Of a DNA stretch of 45,886 bases, positions 26,773-34,418 are shown piece after piece. Numbering within the stretch: position 1 is the first letter of the stretch; each line of letters opens with the position of its first letter. Under the pieces are notes generated by a model, which worked only from the letters and a program-made list of their open reading frames with translations, did no database searches and was not told where the DNA came from. Source of the stretch: Ureibacillus endophyticus (GTDB lineage: Bacteria > Bacillota > Bacilli > Bacillales_A > Planococcaceae); the NCBI RefSeq assembly GCF_003628435.1, contig NZ_RBZN01000028.1, positions 1-45,886 of the forward strand, given 5' to 3'. The position numbers and the translations under genes were made by a program.

Positions 26773-26877
26773 TATCTGAACGAAAAGCCAATTTATCCGA
26801 ACGAAACAAAAGCGTATCCGCACCAATCAACAGCTTATGCGAACGAAACAATACTCTATCCGCACAAAACGGAAACA
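26773..26877 (+). repeat. Five degenerate 21-bp repeats upstream of trmL
   Basis: Units start at 26773, 26794, 26815, 26836 and 26857, each opening TAT(C/G)(C/T)G followed by (A/C)AC(G/C/A)AA. Because 21 is seven codons, the frame that runs into trmL reads as heptads (LSERKAN, LSERNKS). Probably a non-coding intergenic repeat, since trmL has its own ribosome site further on. Confidence 0.8.
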
Positions 26878-26912
26878 CAAACGAACAAAATTCAATAAGG
26901 AAGTGTCACCAT

Positions 26913-27386
26913 ATGCCATTGCATATCGTTTTATATCAACCAGAAATTCCAGCAAATACGGGGAACATTGCCCGAACTTGTGCTGGTACGAATACATCAT
27001 TACATTTAATTCGTCCACTCGGGTTTTCGACGGATGATAAAATGCTAAAGCGTGCGGGACTTGATTATTGGGAGCACGTAAATGTCGTTTATCACGATTC
27101 ACTTGAAGATTTCGTTGAATATTCAAAGGATGGGGATGTTTATTTAATCGAAACCTATAGTGATGAACCGTTTACTACCCATGATTTTAGTGATCAAGAG
27201 CGGGATATTTATTTTATGTTCGGTAAAGAAACTACGGGATTACCTAAGGGCTTTGCCTATGAACGCCGAGAAATGTGTTTACGAATTCCTCAAAGCGATA
27301 AAGTCCGTTCGTTAAACTTATCGAATACAGCAGCAATCGTTATCTATGAGGCATTAAGACAACAAAATTATCCTGGATTAAAATAA
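26913..27386 (+). CDS. trmL: tRNA (cytidine(34)-2'-O)-methyltransferase
   Basis: 157 residues, the normal size for TrmL; the ATG at 26913 follows AAGGAAGTG and gives MPLHIVLYQPEIPANTGNIAR, the family's usual N-terminus. SPOUT knot motifs are MFGKETTGLPKG and IPQSDKVRSLNLSNTAAIVIYEALR. It methylates the 2'-OH of the wobble nucleotide in certain leucine tRNAs using S-adenosylmethionine. It lies downstream of queG on the same strand, across the repeat arrays. Confidence 0.95.
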   Translation: MPLHIVLYQPEIPANTGNIARTCAGTNTSLHLIRPLGFSTDDKMLKRAGLDYWEHVNVVYHDSLEDFVEYSKDGDVYLIETYSDEPFTTHDFSDQERDIYFMFGKETTGLPKGFAYERREMCLRIPQSDKVRSLNLSNTAAIVIYEALRQQNYPGLK

Positions 27387-27390
27387 AATG

Positions 27391-27428
27391 AAGGAGTTGT
27401 CTGAAAAGTCATTTTGAGACAACTCCTT
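27391..27428 (+). terminator. Intrinsic terminator after trmL
   Basis: A perfect 12-bp stem (27391-27402 with 27417-27428) and a 14-base loop, a few bases after the trmL stop. Confidence 0.8.
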
Positions 27429-27522
27429 TGCGATGAGGATAGTGGAAATTTATTTCTACTACTGCAGGAGCATTTTTATTGTGACGAGGATGGTGACAAC
27501 CACCGCAGGAACAATAATTCAT
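27409..27522 (-). CDS. Possible 37-residue Cys/His-rich micro-ORF
   Basis: Starts MNYCSCGGCHHPRH, giving three Cys and three His within eleven residues, a composition suited to binding zinc or another metal. It ends inside the trmL terminator. No good Shine-Dalgarno is seen, and the terminator at 27548-27583 separates it from qor upstream, so it could also be a gene remnant. Confidence 0.3.
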   Translation of the reverse strand: MNYCSCGGCHHPRHNKNAPAVVEINFHYPHRKGVVSK

Positions 27523-27547
27523 AAGAGATATTTATCAAGAAAGAAAA

Positions 27548-27583
27548 GAGGTGTCCAAAAAATTATTACTTTTTGGACACCTC
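27548..27583 (-). terminator. Intrinsic terminator downstream of the quinone reductase
   Basis: A perfect 14-bp stem (27548-27561 with 27570-27583), 8-base loop; on the minus strand it is followed by TTTTCTTTC. Confidence 0.9.
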
Positions 27584-27592
27584 CTTTTAAAA

Positions 27593-28573
27593 TTAATCGA
27601 TTACTAAAACTATTTTTCCTTTAGCTTTCTTAGACATAATATCAATATGAGCTTGTTTAGCTTCACTTAAAGGCAAACGACTTCCTACTTGAGGATTAAG
27701 AACACCCGACTTTAATAAAGCTGAAACCCCGATTAAGCATTCCTCATATTGTTTCTTAGGAATATTAAAAACAGCTGTACCTAAAATATCACATTCTTTT
27801 GCCATTGCATTTCTCGGATTAATTTCGATAGAGCCTCGATTTCCGATAACCACAATTCTGCCATATGGTGCGATAACTTTTAAATCCGTTTCTAAATTTG
27901 CATTGGCTAAGAATTCAATAATCACATCAGGACCAGTACTATTCGTTAACGCTAAAATTTCTTCGATAGTATCTTCTGTTACATGGTTGCAAACATATTG
28001 AGCTCCACTTTGAAGTACTAGATTTTTACCTTCTTCACTTGATGCTGTACCAATCACTGTTGCCCCGATGCTACTCGCCATTTGAACAGCAAGTAGTCCA
28101 ACGCCACCGCTTGCTCCATGAATTAACACTGTTTCTCCGGGTTTAATATTAGCTCTCTGAAAAATAGCACGATAAGCAGTAACTGCAGGAATTCCTAAAG
28201 CAGCACCTTGTTCAAAACTAAAAGACTCTGGTAATAAGTGAACTGCACTAGCATCACATACTACTTTTTCAGCATAGGTACCAGTGTTTTTCTGTGCTAG
28301 TAATGCAGCAACAAATACACGGTCGCCAACTTTTACACGGGTAACGTCTTCACCAACAGACTCTACTATCCCTGCTCCGTCAAACCCTGGTGTATAAGGG
28401 AGGTCTGGGATTAGAAATGCATATGTGCCTGTTCGTACATAAGCTTCATTTGGGTTTACCCCGGCAGCAAATAATTTCACGCAAACTTCATTATTGCTTG
28501 GCTTTGGATCTTCTATTGTTTTGTACTTTAAAACATCTGGTTCACCAAATGTTGTCATTTGAATTGCTTTCAT
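27593..28573 (-). CDS. NADPH:quinone oxidoreductase-like MDR enzyme
   Basis: 326 residues with AGGAGGTCACT before the ATG. Medium-chain dehydrogenase/reductase of the zinc-independent quinone reductase branch: FAAGVNPNEAYVRTGTY, PYTPGFDGAGIVESVGE, and the NADPH loop GASGGVGLLAVQMA; zinc-ligand cysteines are lacking. Likely reduces quinones or enones formed by oxidised aromatics. It is near the CatE-like dioxygenase, in keeping with a catechol/quinone detoxification theme, but a terminator and 70-base gap leave co-regulation open. Confidence 0.88.
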   Translation of the reverse strand: MKAIQMTTFGEPDVLKYKTIEDPKPSNNEVCVKLFAAGVNPNEAYVRTGTYAFLIPDLPYTPGFDGAGIVESVGEDVTRVKVGDRVFVAALLAQKNTGTYAEKVVCDASAVHLLPESFSFEQGAALGIPAVTAYRAIFQRANIKPGETVLIHGASGGVGLLAVQMASSIGATVIGTASSEEGKNLVLQSGAQYVCNHVTEDTIEEILALTNSTGPDVIIEFLANANLETDLKVIAPYGRIVVIGNRGSIEINPRNAMAKECDILGTAVFNIPKKQYEECLIGVSALLKSGVLNPQVGSRLPLSEAKQAHIDIMSKKAKGKIVLVID

Positions 28574-28643
28574 AGTGACCTCCTAAAGATTGTTTGTACC
28601 TCAATTATTTACCACAATAGCTAGAAGGTCTACTATGAATTTT

Positions 28644-29531
28644 TTATTCACCTTCTAATGTGAAAATGATACGTATGCCTGATGGATCTTCCGTTGAAAA
28701 TAGTTGAGCCCCACCAAATTTAGGTGCACCTTCGTATTGTTCCACAATCGCACCCATAGCAGTTAGGTTTTTCTTAATCTGTTCAGCTTGTTCAGCATTA
28801 TCTAACACTAACGTAAAGGATTTTAAGCCAACACTATTAGCAGGAGCTTTCTTACCACCTTCACTATTCCAAGTGTTCAGTCCGATGTGGTGATGGTATT
28901 TACCAGTTGAAATAAATAATGCTTGCATACCAAATCGGCATACTACTTCAAAACCAAGTGCTTCTGTATAAAACTTTTCAGTATTCGCTAAATCTGATAC
29001 GGACAAATGGATATGTCCCATGACAGTACCTTCAGGAAGTCCGTTCCACTGACCATCGCCGTCTGCCATGATTGATTGAATATTTAATTGTTCGGTTACC
29101 ATATGAACGGTAGAATCTCCGTACCAAATCCATTCGTCTTCTGGGCGGTCGATATAAACTTCAATTCCATTACCATCTGGATCATATAAATAAAGTGCTT
29201 CACTAACATGGTGATCACCCGCACCAATTCGTACATTTTTTTGTGCAATATGCTGAATGAAGTTTCCTAAGTCTTTTCGAGTTGGAAGCAAAATTGCAAA
29301 GTGATAAAGACCAGTTTGACCACCTGCTAGAGGTTGAGCATTATCAACTTGTTCCAAAGATAAAATACTAGTTCTACCGTCAAACGTGAGTACTGCAGTT
29401 TTTTCATCTTGTACTAGTACATCAAAACCGATGATATCTTTGTAATACTCGATAGAACGGTCTAAGTTTGAAACTTTTATTTGAACGTGTGAAACATACA
29501 TATTTGGCTTTTTATGAAAATGTGTCGGCAT
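28644..29531 (-). CDS. catE: CatE-like catechol-2,3-dioxygenase (VOC family)
   Basis: 295 residues with AAGGAGG before the ATG. Two VOC domains: residues about 10-125 (SHVQIKVSNLDRSIEYYKDIIGF, LYLYDPDGNGIEVYIDRP) and 165-290 (MGHIHLSVSDLANTEKFYTEALGF, YHHHIGLNTW). It closely resembles Bacillus subtilis CatE, which protects against catechol and diamide-type stress. It is distinct from the operon enzyme at 650-1639. A palindrome matching the CatR operator type lies directly upstream. Confidence 0.88.
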   Translation of the reverse strand: MPTHFHKKPNMYVSHVQIKVSNLDRSIEYYKDIIGFDVLVQDEKTAVLTFDGRTSILSLEQVDNAQPLAGGQTGLYHFAILLPTRKDLGNFIQHIAQKNVRIGAGDHHVSEALYLYDPDGNGIEVYIDRPEDEWIWYGDSTVHMVTEQLNIQSIMADGDGQWNGLPEGTVMGHIHLSVSDLANTEKFYTEALGFEVVCRFGMQALFISTGKYHHHIGLNTWNSEGGKKAPANSVGLKSFTLVLDNAEQAEQIKKNLTAMGAIVEQYEGAPKFGGAQLFSTEDPSGIRIIFTLEGE

Positions 29532-29548
29532 AGGTAGCCTCCTTAATT

Positions 29549-29579
29549 AATATACTTACTTTATGTAACTAAGTATATT
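29549..29579. promoter_or_regulatory. CatR/YodB-type operator upstream of catE
   Basis: TTAC-TTTAT-GTAA (29556-29568) equals the TTAC-N5-GTAA form I recall for the CatR operator of B. subtilis. It is embedded in a longer palindrome, AATATACTTA (29549-29558) with TAAGTATATT (29570-29579). It lies 18 bases upstream of the catE start codon. Confidence 0.6.
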
Positions 29580-29609
29580 TTGTATATCAATATAAAGTCA
29601 AGCAAATTA

Positions 29610-29641
29610 AAAAGGACTGATATCAATGTATCAGTCCTTTT
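29610..29641 (-). terminator. Intrinsic terminator after the 30-residue membrane peptide
   Basis: A perfect 13-bp stem (29610-29622 with 29629-29641), 6-base loop, with TTTTAATTT after it on the minus strand. Confidence 0.85.
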
Positions 29642-29649
29642 GGGTGAAA

Positions 29650-29742
29650 TTATTTTTCTGATTTGTAGTTTCCTTCATAACCTGCTGTGAAAATTGCACA
29701 AACGAAAGCGACAACAACACCCAGAATTAAAATTAAATTCAT
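29650..29742 (-). CDS. 30-residue single-pass membrane peptide
   Basis: Begins MNLILILGVVVAFVCAIFTA, one membrane helix, then a short polar tail ending KSEK. GAGGAGG lies seven bases before the ATG and a strong terminator follows the stop, so this is likely a genuine small gene. No family recognised; many small membrane peptides assist or regulate membrane complexes, which is not evidence for this one. Confidence 0.65.
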   Translation of the reverse strand: MNLILILGVVVAFVCAIFTAGYEGNYKSEK

Positions 29743-29876
29743 GAAGTAATCCTCCTCATGTAATAAAACTCTCTTTTCAGTATAGCTCAATTAATAGTAC
29801 TTTACTACATTAATTTGTGTCTAAGTTGGTTCAAATCTTATTATTTGGGAATAGTAAAAGAAGGAGGTTGACGAAA

Positions 29877-30071
29877 ATGGAGAGAGAAAAAATGGAACCG
29901 AGCGGGCATATGACAAATAATATGGGAGATTTAATTTGGCTTGGAAAGCAGATGGAACGGATGCGTGATGGGTCGCAATTGGAAGATGATTTGCGTTTTC
30001 CAGATCCAATTCAATTCGATGAACTTGATAATGATAATGATGAGAAGCAAAGTTTAACTAGAAAAAATTAA
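29877..30071 (+). CDS. Small acidic protein, unknown
   Basis: 64 residues, strongly acidic in the second half (DLRFPDPIQFDELDNDNDE). AAGGAGG lies nine bases before the ATG at 29877; the longer reading upstream has no separate site. No signal peptide or motif. Ends in a terminator shared with the acyl-CoA ligase gene. Confidence 0.6.
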   Translation: MEREKMEPSGHMTNNMGDLIWLGKQMERMRDGSQLEDDLRFPDPIQFDELDNDNDEKQSLTRKN

Positions 30072-30077
30072 AGATTA

Positions 30078-30108
30078 GGCTAGACCGAAAAGCTAAATCG
30101 GACTAGCC
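30078..30108. terminator. Bidirectional terminator
   Basis: GGCTAG and CTAGCC flank an A-A mismatch and CCG/CGG pairs (30078-30087 with 30099-30108); T-rich on the right, between convergent genes. Confidence 0.7.
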
Positions 30109-30117
30109 ATAAAATTT

Positions 30118-31731
30118 TTATACGTTCACTTTATAATCTTTTAAGTCTTCTCGTAATTTAGCTTTTAAGAATTTTCCAACTGATGTTTTAGGGATTTCAT
30201 TAAGGAAGACTACATCATCTGGAAGCCACCATTTTGCAAATTGTCCTTCTAAAAATGCTAGTAGTTCATCCTTCGTTACATCTTTTCCTTCTTTCAAAAC
30301 GACACAGGCTAATGGACGTTCTTGCCATTTTTCGTGAGGTATTGCAATAACTGCTGCTTCAAAGACTGCTTCATGGGTCATCAATGCATTCTCTAAATCA
30401 ACAGAAGAAATCCATTCACCACCACTTTTAATTAAGTCTTTTGTACGGTCAGTAATTTTGATATATCCTTCTGGTGTTACCACGGCAATATCTCCTGTGT
30501 ATAACCATCCATCACGGAATGCTTCTGCTGTACGTTCATCTTTATAATATTCATCGGCAATCCAGGGGCCTTGAATACGTAGTTCGCCCATTGTTTTGCC
30601 ATCCCAAGGAACCTCACCATTTTCATTGACAACTTCAGTGTTTAAAAGAGGAACAGGTAAACCTTGTGTAGCGCGAGTGTCTAACTTTTCCTCGGGAGTC
30701 CATTCTTCAATTGCTGAAGTGTAGTTAGATAAACTAACAATTGGCGTTGTCTCAGTCATTCCATATCCAACAATGAATGGAACATTAAATTTCTCTTCAA
30801 AGGTTTTTATTAATCCTTTTGGCGATGCAGATCCACCACAAACTACAGCACGTAATGATGATAAGTCTCGTGGATTTTTCTCTTGTTCTTGAGCAACACC
30901 CAGCCAAATCGTTGGCACACCAGCTGTTACCGTTACTTTTTCTTGCTCTATTAAGTCGAGTAGTAATGGAGCATTAAACATAGGACCAGGCAGAACTTGT
31001 GTTGATCCATAATTAACTGCTGCAAATGGCATTCCCCATGCATTCACATGGAACATTGGAACGACAGGCATAATGATATCTTTTTCTCTCAACCCCATAC
31101 TATCTGCTAACCCTAGGGCAAGACTATGCAACACTAAACCGCGGTGGGAATAAACAACACCTTTAGGCATACCTGTTGTAGCACTTGTATAACACATACC
31201 TGCAGGAAGGTTTTCATCTAAATCTTCAGGGAATTTAAAGTCGTCACGCGCTTCTTCTAAAAGTTGCTCATAGGAATATACATTTGGGAAACTAGATTTT
31301 GGAACTTCTTTATTATCTTGCATGACAATAATATGTTTGACCGTTTTTAAAAACGGGATGGCTTTTTCAAATAATGGGAATAAATCACCATCAATCAGTA
31401 AAATTTCATCTTCTGCATGATTAATTACATAGATAATATGTTCTGGAGATAAACGAATATTGATCATATGGAGAATTGCACCTGTGCAAGGAACTGCAAA
31501 ATATGCCTCAAGATGACGATGGTGGTTCCATGCAAAAGAGCCAACCTTTGTACCACGCTTCATACCAAGTTTTGTTAAGGCATCGGCTAATTTCCTTGTT
31601 CGTTTAACATAATCTTTGTAAGGGATGCGATGAATTGTTTCAGCACTTGTCCTAGAAATAATCAGTTTTTCTGGAAAATACTTTTCAGCTCTTTTTAAAA
31701 AACTTGTTAATAATAAAGGTGTTTCCATCAT
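30118..31731 (-). CDS. Fatty acyl-CoA ligase (AMP-forming)
   Basis: 537 residues. GGAGGAG precedes several closely spaced possible starts (TTG at 31737, ATG at 31731 and 31728); 31731 has the best spacing. ANL-superfamily motifs are YTSATTGMPKGVVYSHRG (P-loop), GYGMTETTP and GWLYTGDIAVVTPEGYIKITDRTKDLIKSGGEWIS; the last includes the hinge region. It activates a medium- or long-chain fatty acid with ATP and CoA. Monocistronic; the chain length preference cannot be predicted. Confidence 0.9.
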   Translation of the reverse strand: MMETPLLLTSFLKRAEKYFPEKLIISRTSAETIHRIPYKDYVKRTRKLADALTKLGMKRGTKVGSFAWNHHRHLEAYFAVPCTGAILHMINIRLSPEHIIYVINHAEDEILLIDGDLFPLFEKAIPFLKTVKHIIVMQDNKEVPKSSFPNVYSYEQLLEEARDDFKFPEDLDENLPAGMCYTSATTGMPKGVVYSHRGLVLHSLALGLADSMGLREKDIIMPVVPMFHVNAWGMPFAAVNYGSTQVLPGPMFNAPLLLDLIEQEKVTVTAGVPTIWLGVAQEQEKNPRDLSSLRAVVCGGSASPKGLIKTFEEKFNVPFIVGYGMTETTPIVSLSNYTSAIEEWTPEEKLDTRATQGLPVPLLNTEVVNENGEVPWDGKTMGELRIQGPWIADEYYKDERTAEAFRDGWLYTGDIAVVTPEGYIKITDRTKDLIKSGGEWISSVDLENALMTHEAVFEAAVIAIPHEKWQERPLACVVLKEGKDVTKDELLAFLEGQFAKWWLPDDVVFLNEIPKTSVGKFLKAKLREDLKDYKVNV

Positions 31732-31935
31732 TAGCAATCAGCTCCTCCAAATAATATCCAAAGAGACAAAAGTCCTTCATACTTATATATTAAAAAGTAA
31801 TATAAAATAGAACCATTTAGAGGAGAAAAATAGGAGAATTTTAGTAGAAAGATAAACTATTAATTTGAAAGTCGCTTTCGTTTAAGAGCGATTTAATTCA
31901 TCGTATAATAAAGATAATAAATTAGGGGAGTGAGC

Positions 31936-32769
31936 ATGGTGACAAGAATTCCATCAAAAACATTAGCAAATGGAGTAGAAATGCCGTATATGGGTCTAGG
32001 TGTTTATAAAATGACAGACCGTGAAGAAACCCTTCAAGCGATATCAAAGGCACTTGAAATTGGCTACCGCGCAATTGATACAGCTGCACTTTATTATAAT
32101 GAAGCAGAAGTAGGGGAAGCAATTCGTAATTCAGGAATTAATCGTGAAGAAATTTTTGTAACAACAAAAGTGTGGAACTCGGACCAAGGTTATGATGAAA
32201 CGTTAAGAGCATTTGAAACATCCTTGAAAAAACTTGGTCTTGAGTATGTGGACTTATATTTAACACATTGGCCAGTGGAAGGGAAATTTGTTGATACGTA
32301 CCGAGCAATTGAAAGACTCTATGAAGAGAAATTAATTCGTGTACCAGGAGTCTCAAACCATCACGCGCATCATTTAGAAAAGGTATTTGCAAAAGCAAAT
32401 GTAATGCCAATGGTGAATCAAGTTGAACTGCATCCATATTTATCTCAAGAAGAATTACGGGCATTTTGCAAAGAACACAACATTGCCGTAACAGCCTGGT
32501 CACCACTTGGCCGTGGAGTAGTTTTGAAAGACGAAACAATTTCAAAAATTGCTTCCGAAGTAGGTAAAACAGAAGCCCAAGTAATTTTACGTTGGCACTA
32601 TCAAAATGACGTTATCACCATCCCAAAATCAGTAACACTCAGTCGCATCGAAGAAAACATCTCAATCTTTGACTTTGAACTAACTGACGACCAAATCGCA
32701 CGCATCAACAACGTTAATAAAAACGAACGCGTAGGAAAAGATCCGGATAACTTCCACTTTGATTTTTAA
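31936..32769 (+). CDS. Aldo/keto reductase (YvgN/YtbE-like)
   Basis: 277 residues. ATG at 31936 after AGGGGAG; an in-frame GTG at 31930 overlaps that site. The catalytic tetrad is present: Asp48, Tyr53 (DTAALYYNE), Lys78 (TTKVW) and His111 (YLTHWP). The C-terminal ITIPKSVTLSRIEENISIF binds NADPH. Bacillus relatives reduce glyoxal, methylglyoxal and other aldehydes. A GC-rich repeat array begins three bases after the stop. Confidence 0.93.
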   Translation: MVTRIPSKTLANGVEMPYMGLGVYKMTDREETLQAISKALEIGYRAIDTAALYYNEAEVGEAIRNSGINREEIFVTTKVWNSDQGYDETLRAFETSLKKLGLEYVDLYLTHWPVEGKFVDTYRAIERLYEEKLIRVPGVSNHHAHHLEKVFAKANVMPMVNQVELHPYLSQEELRAFCKEHNIAVTAWSPLGRGVVLKDETISKIASEVGKTEAQVILRWHYQNDVITIPKSVTLSRIEENISIFDFELTDDQIARINNVNKNERVGKDPDNFHFDF

Positions 32770-32771
32770 TT

Positions 32772-33443
32772 AGAAAAGCGGAGCGCGTTCGATTAGCCGT
32801 GAAAGAAACTGGAGACATCCGAGAAGTGTGCTCGCACACGCAGGAGGATGTCGAAGTTTCCGAACGGCTAACGCGCGTAGCTGGACAAATAAGAAAAGCG
32901 GAGCGCGTTCGTTCAGCTCCGACAGCAACTGGAAGAATCGGCAAAAGGGCGCTTTTTGCCCTTGAAGACGATTCTGAAGTTGCCGAGGAGCTAACGCGCA
33001 GAGCTGGACAAATAAGAAAAGCGGAGGCGGCTCGTCCAGGCTCGACACGCGCTGGAGACTTCGACAAGAAGGCGCTCTTTGCCTTCGTAGGAGAAGTTGA
33101 AGCGACGCGAGAGCCAAGCCGCCGCAGCTGGACAGTAGAAAAGCGGAGCGCGTTCGATTAGCCGTGAAAGAAACTGGAGACATCCGAGAAGTGTGCTCGC
33201 ACACGCAGGAGGATGTCGAAGTTTCCGAACGGCTAACGCGCGTAGCTGGACAAATAAGAAAAGCGGAGCGCGTTCGTTCAGCTCTGAAAGCAACTGGAAG
33301 AATCGGCAAAAGGGCGCTTTTTGCCCTTGAAGACGATTCTGAAGTTGCCGAGGAGCTAACGCGCGTAGCTGGACAATAGAAAAGCGGAGGCGGCTTAATC
33401 AGCTGCGAAAAAACTGGAGACCGGCGACAAGCAGCTCGTCCAG
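32772..33443. repeat. Array of six GC-rich palindromic elements (A-B-C-A'-B'-D)
   Basis: Elements of about 120 bp begin (A)AGAAAAGCGGAG and end AGCTGGACA: A 32772-32889, B 32891-33012, C 33014-33135, A' 33137-33253, B' 33256-33375, and a shortened D 33378-33443. A-B is duplicated with a 365-bp period. Each complete element folds on itself over almost its whole length, and the arms change together: GCCGT/ACGGC in A, GCTCC/GGAGC in B, GGCTC/GAGCC in C. Base composition is far above the genes around it. Long ORFs seen on both strands here are by-products of the composition. Confidence 0.92.
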
Positions 33444-33454
33444 AACAAAAAACA

Positions 33455-33482
33455 AACCGGCACTCAATCACGAGTGCCGGTT
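33455..33482 (-). terminator. Intrinsic terminator after the pseudouridine synthase
   Basis: A perfect 11-bp stem (33455-33465 with 33472-33482), 6-base loop, with TTGTTTTTTG following on the minus strand. Confidence 0.9.
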
Positions 33483-33491
33483 CAATTTTAG

Positions 33492-34328
33492 CTATTCATC
33501 CTTCACAATAATTTTCTCATTCAAGAAAGGATGCTCAAATTCCAGTTGGATGGCGTGGAGTTCATAATCGCCAGAAGCAGTTTTTCTAGCGTTATACATA
33601 GTGTCTCCAACAATCGGATGACCGATGTGTGCCATGTGAACACGGATTTGGTGTGTTCGTCCTGTTTCTAAAATTAAATGAACAATACAAGTATTTTTAA
33701 AACGTTTTACCACTTCAAAATGAGTGATGGCATGTTGTCCTGATTTGGAAACGACACGTCTCGTTGCGTGGTGACGGTCTTTTCCAATCGATGCATTGAT
33801 TGTACCACTTTCTTGGCGAATATTCCCCTGAACCTCTGCACTGTACATACGAATAATCGACTTTTCCTCAATCATTCGGTCGAATATGGATTTTGCAATC
33901 GGATGCTTTGCAACCAGCAATAAACCTTTTGTTCCGCGATCTAATCGATGAACGTGCTCTGCATAATCGCCACCGTTTGCTTTTATATGCGCCATCACAT
34001 GGTTCATACAAGTATCTGTATCGTGTTCATCATTAGGATGAGTTGCCATTCCTTTAGGTTTTGAGACGATTAAACAATGATCGTCCTCATAGCAAATTTT
34101 CACTTCACAAATCTCTGTTGGAATATAGTTGGATGTTGGCATTTCAAAAGTAAATTGAATGATCGTTCCTGCTTCTAATTTATCATTCCAGACCACGGCA
34201 GTGCCATCTTCATAAGTAACCGCTTTTGCCATTCTTAATTCATGAACGAGCTTTTTTCCTAAGCGCCATTTTGTTCGAAGCAATTGTTCTACGGTTAAAT
34301 TGCTTTGCGGAATTGTATATTTAAACAT
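33492..34328 (-). CDS. RluA-family pseudouridine synthase
   Basis: 278 residues from the ATG at 34328, which has TTGGAGGTAAC upstream; the longer reading adds an improbable hydrophobic leader. N-terminal S4-like part (VEQLLRTKWRLGKKLVHELRMAKAV), then the catalytic motif HVHRLDRGTKGLLLVAK with Asp130, and GRTHQIRVHMAHIGHPIVGD. Isomerises uridines in rRNA or tRNA; the target is not predictable from sequence. Confidence 0.92.
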   Translation of the reverse strand: MFKYTIPQSNLTVEQLLRTKWRLGKKLVHELRMAKAVTYEDGTAVVWNDKLEAGTIIQFTFEMPTSNYIPTEICEVKICYEDDHCLIVSKPKGMATHPNDEHDTDTCMNHVMAHIKANGGDYAEHVHRLDRGTKGLLLVAKHPIAKSIFDRMIEEKSIIRMYSAEVQGNIRQESGTINASIGKDRHHATRRVVSKSGQHAITHFEVVKRFKNTCIVHLILETGRTHQIRVHMAHIGHPIVGDTMYNARKTASGDYELHAIQLEFEHPFLNEKIIVKDE

Positions 34329-34372
34329 GTTACCTCCAAAATGTATTAATGATATTATTATTGCTAAAAAAG

Positions 34373-34402
34373 AAGACAAAGTCGAAACATCGACCTTGTC
34401 TT
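34373..34402 (-). terminator. Intrinsic terminator after the thioredoxin-like gene
   Basis: A 12-bp stem (34373-34384 with 34391-34402, one imperfect pair), 6-base loop; CTTTTTTAGC follows on the minus strand. Confidence 0.85.
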
Positions 34403-34418
34403 AATCGTACTAGTAATT

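Noticed and set aside
26766-26912. N-terminal extension of TrmL (LSERKAN heptads)
   Set aside because: TrmL proteins normally begin at MPLHIVLYQPEIP and a ribosome site lies just before 26913; the extension is made of the 21-bp repeat.
27433-27624. Plus-strand 63-residue ORF between trmL and qor
   Set aside because: No ribosome site, runs through a strong terminator and into the opposite-strand qor gene.
32714-33471. Several long ORFs on both strands (up to 233 residues)
   Set aside because: They lie in the GC-rich palindromic array, repeat with the 365-bp period, are Arg/Ser/Ala-rich on both strands and lack ribosome sites; stop codons are simply rare there.
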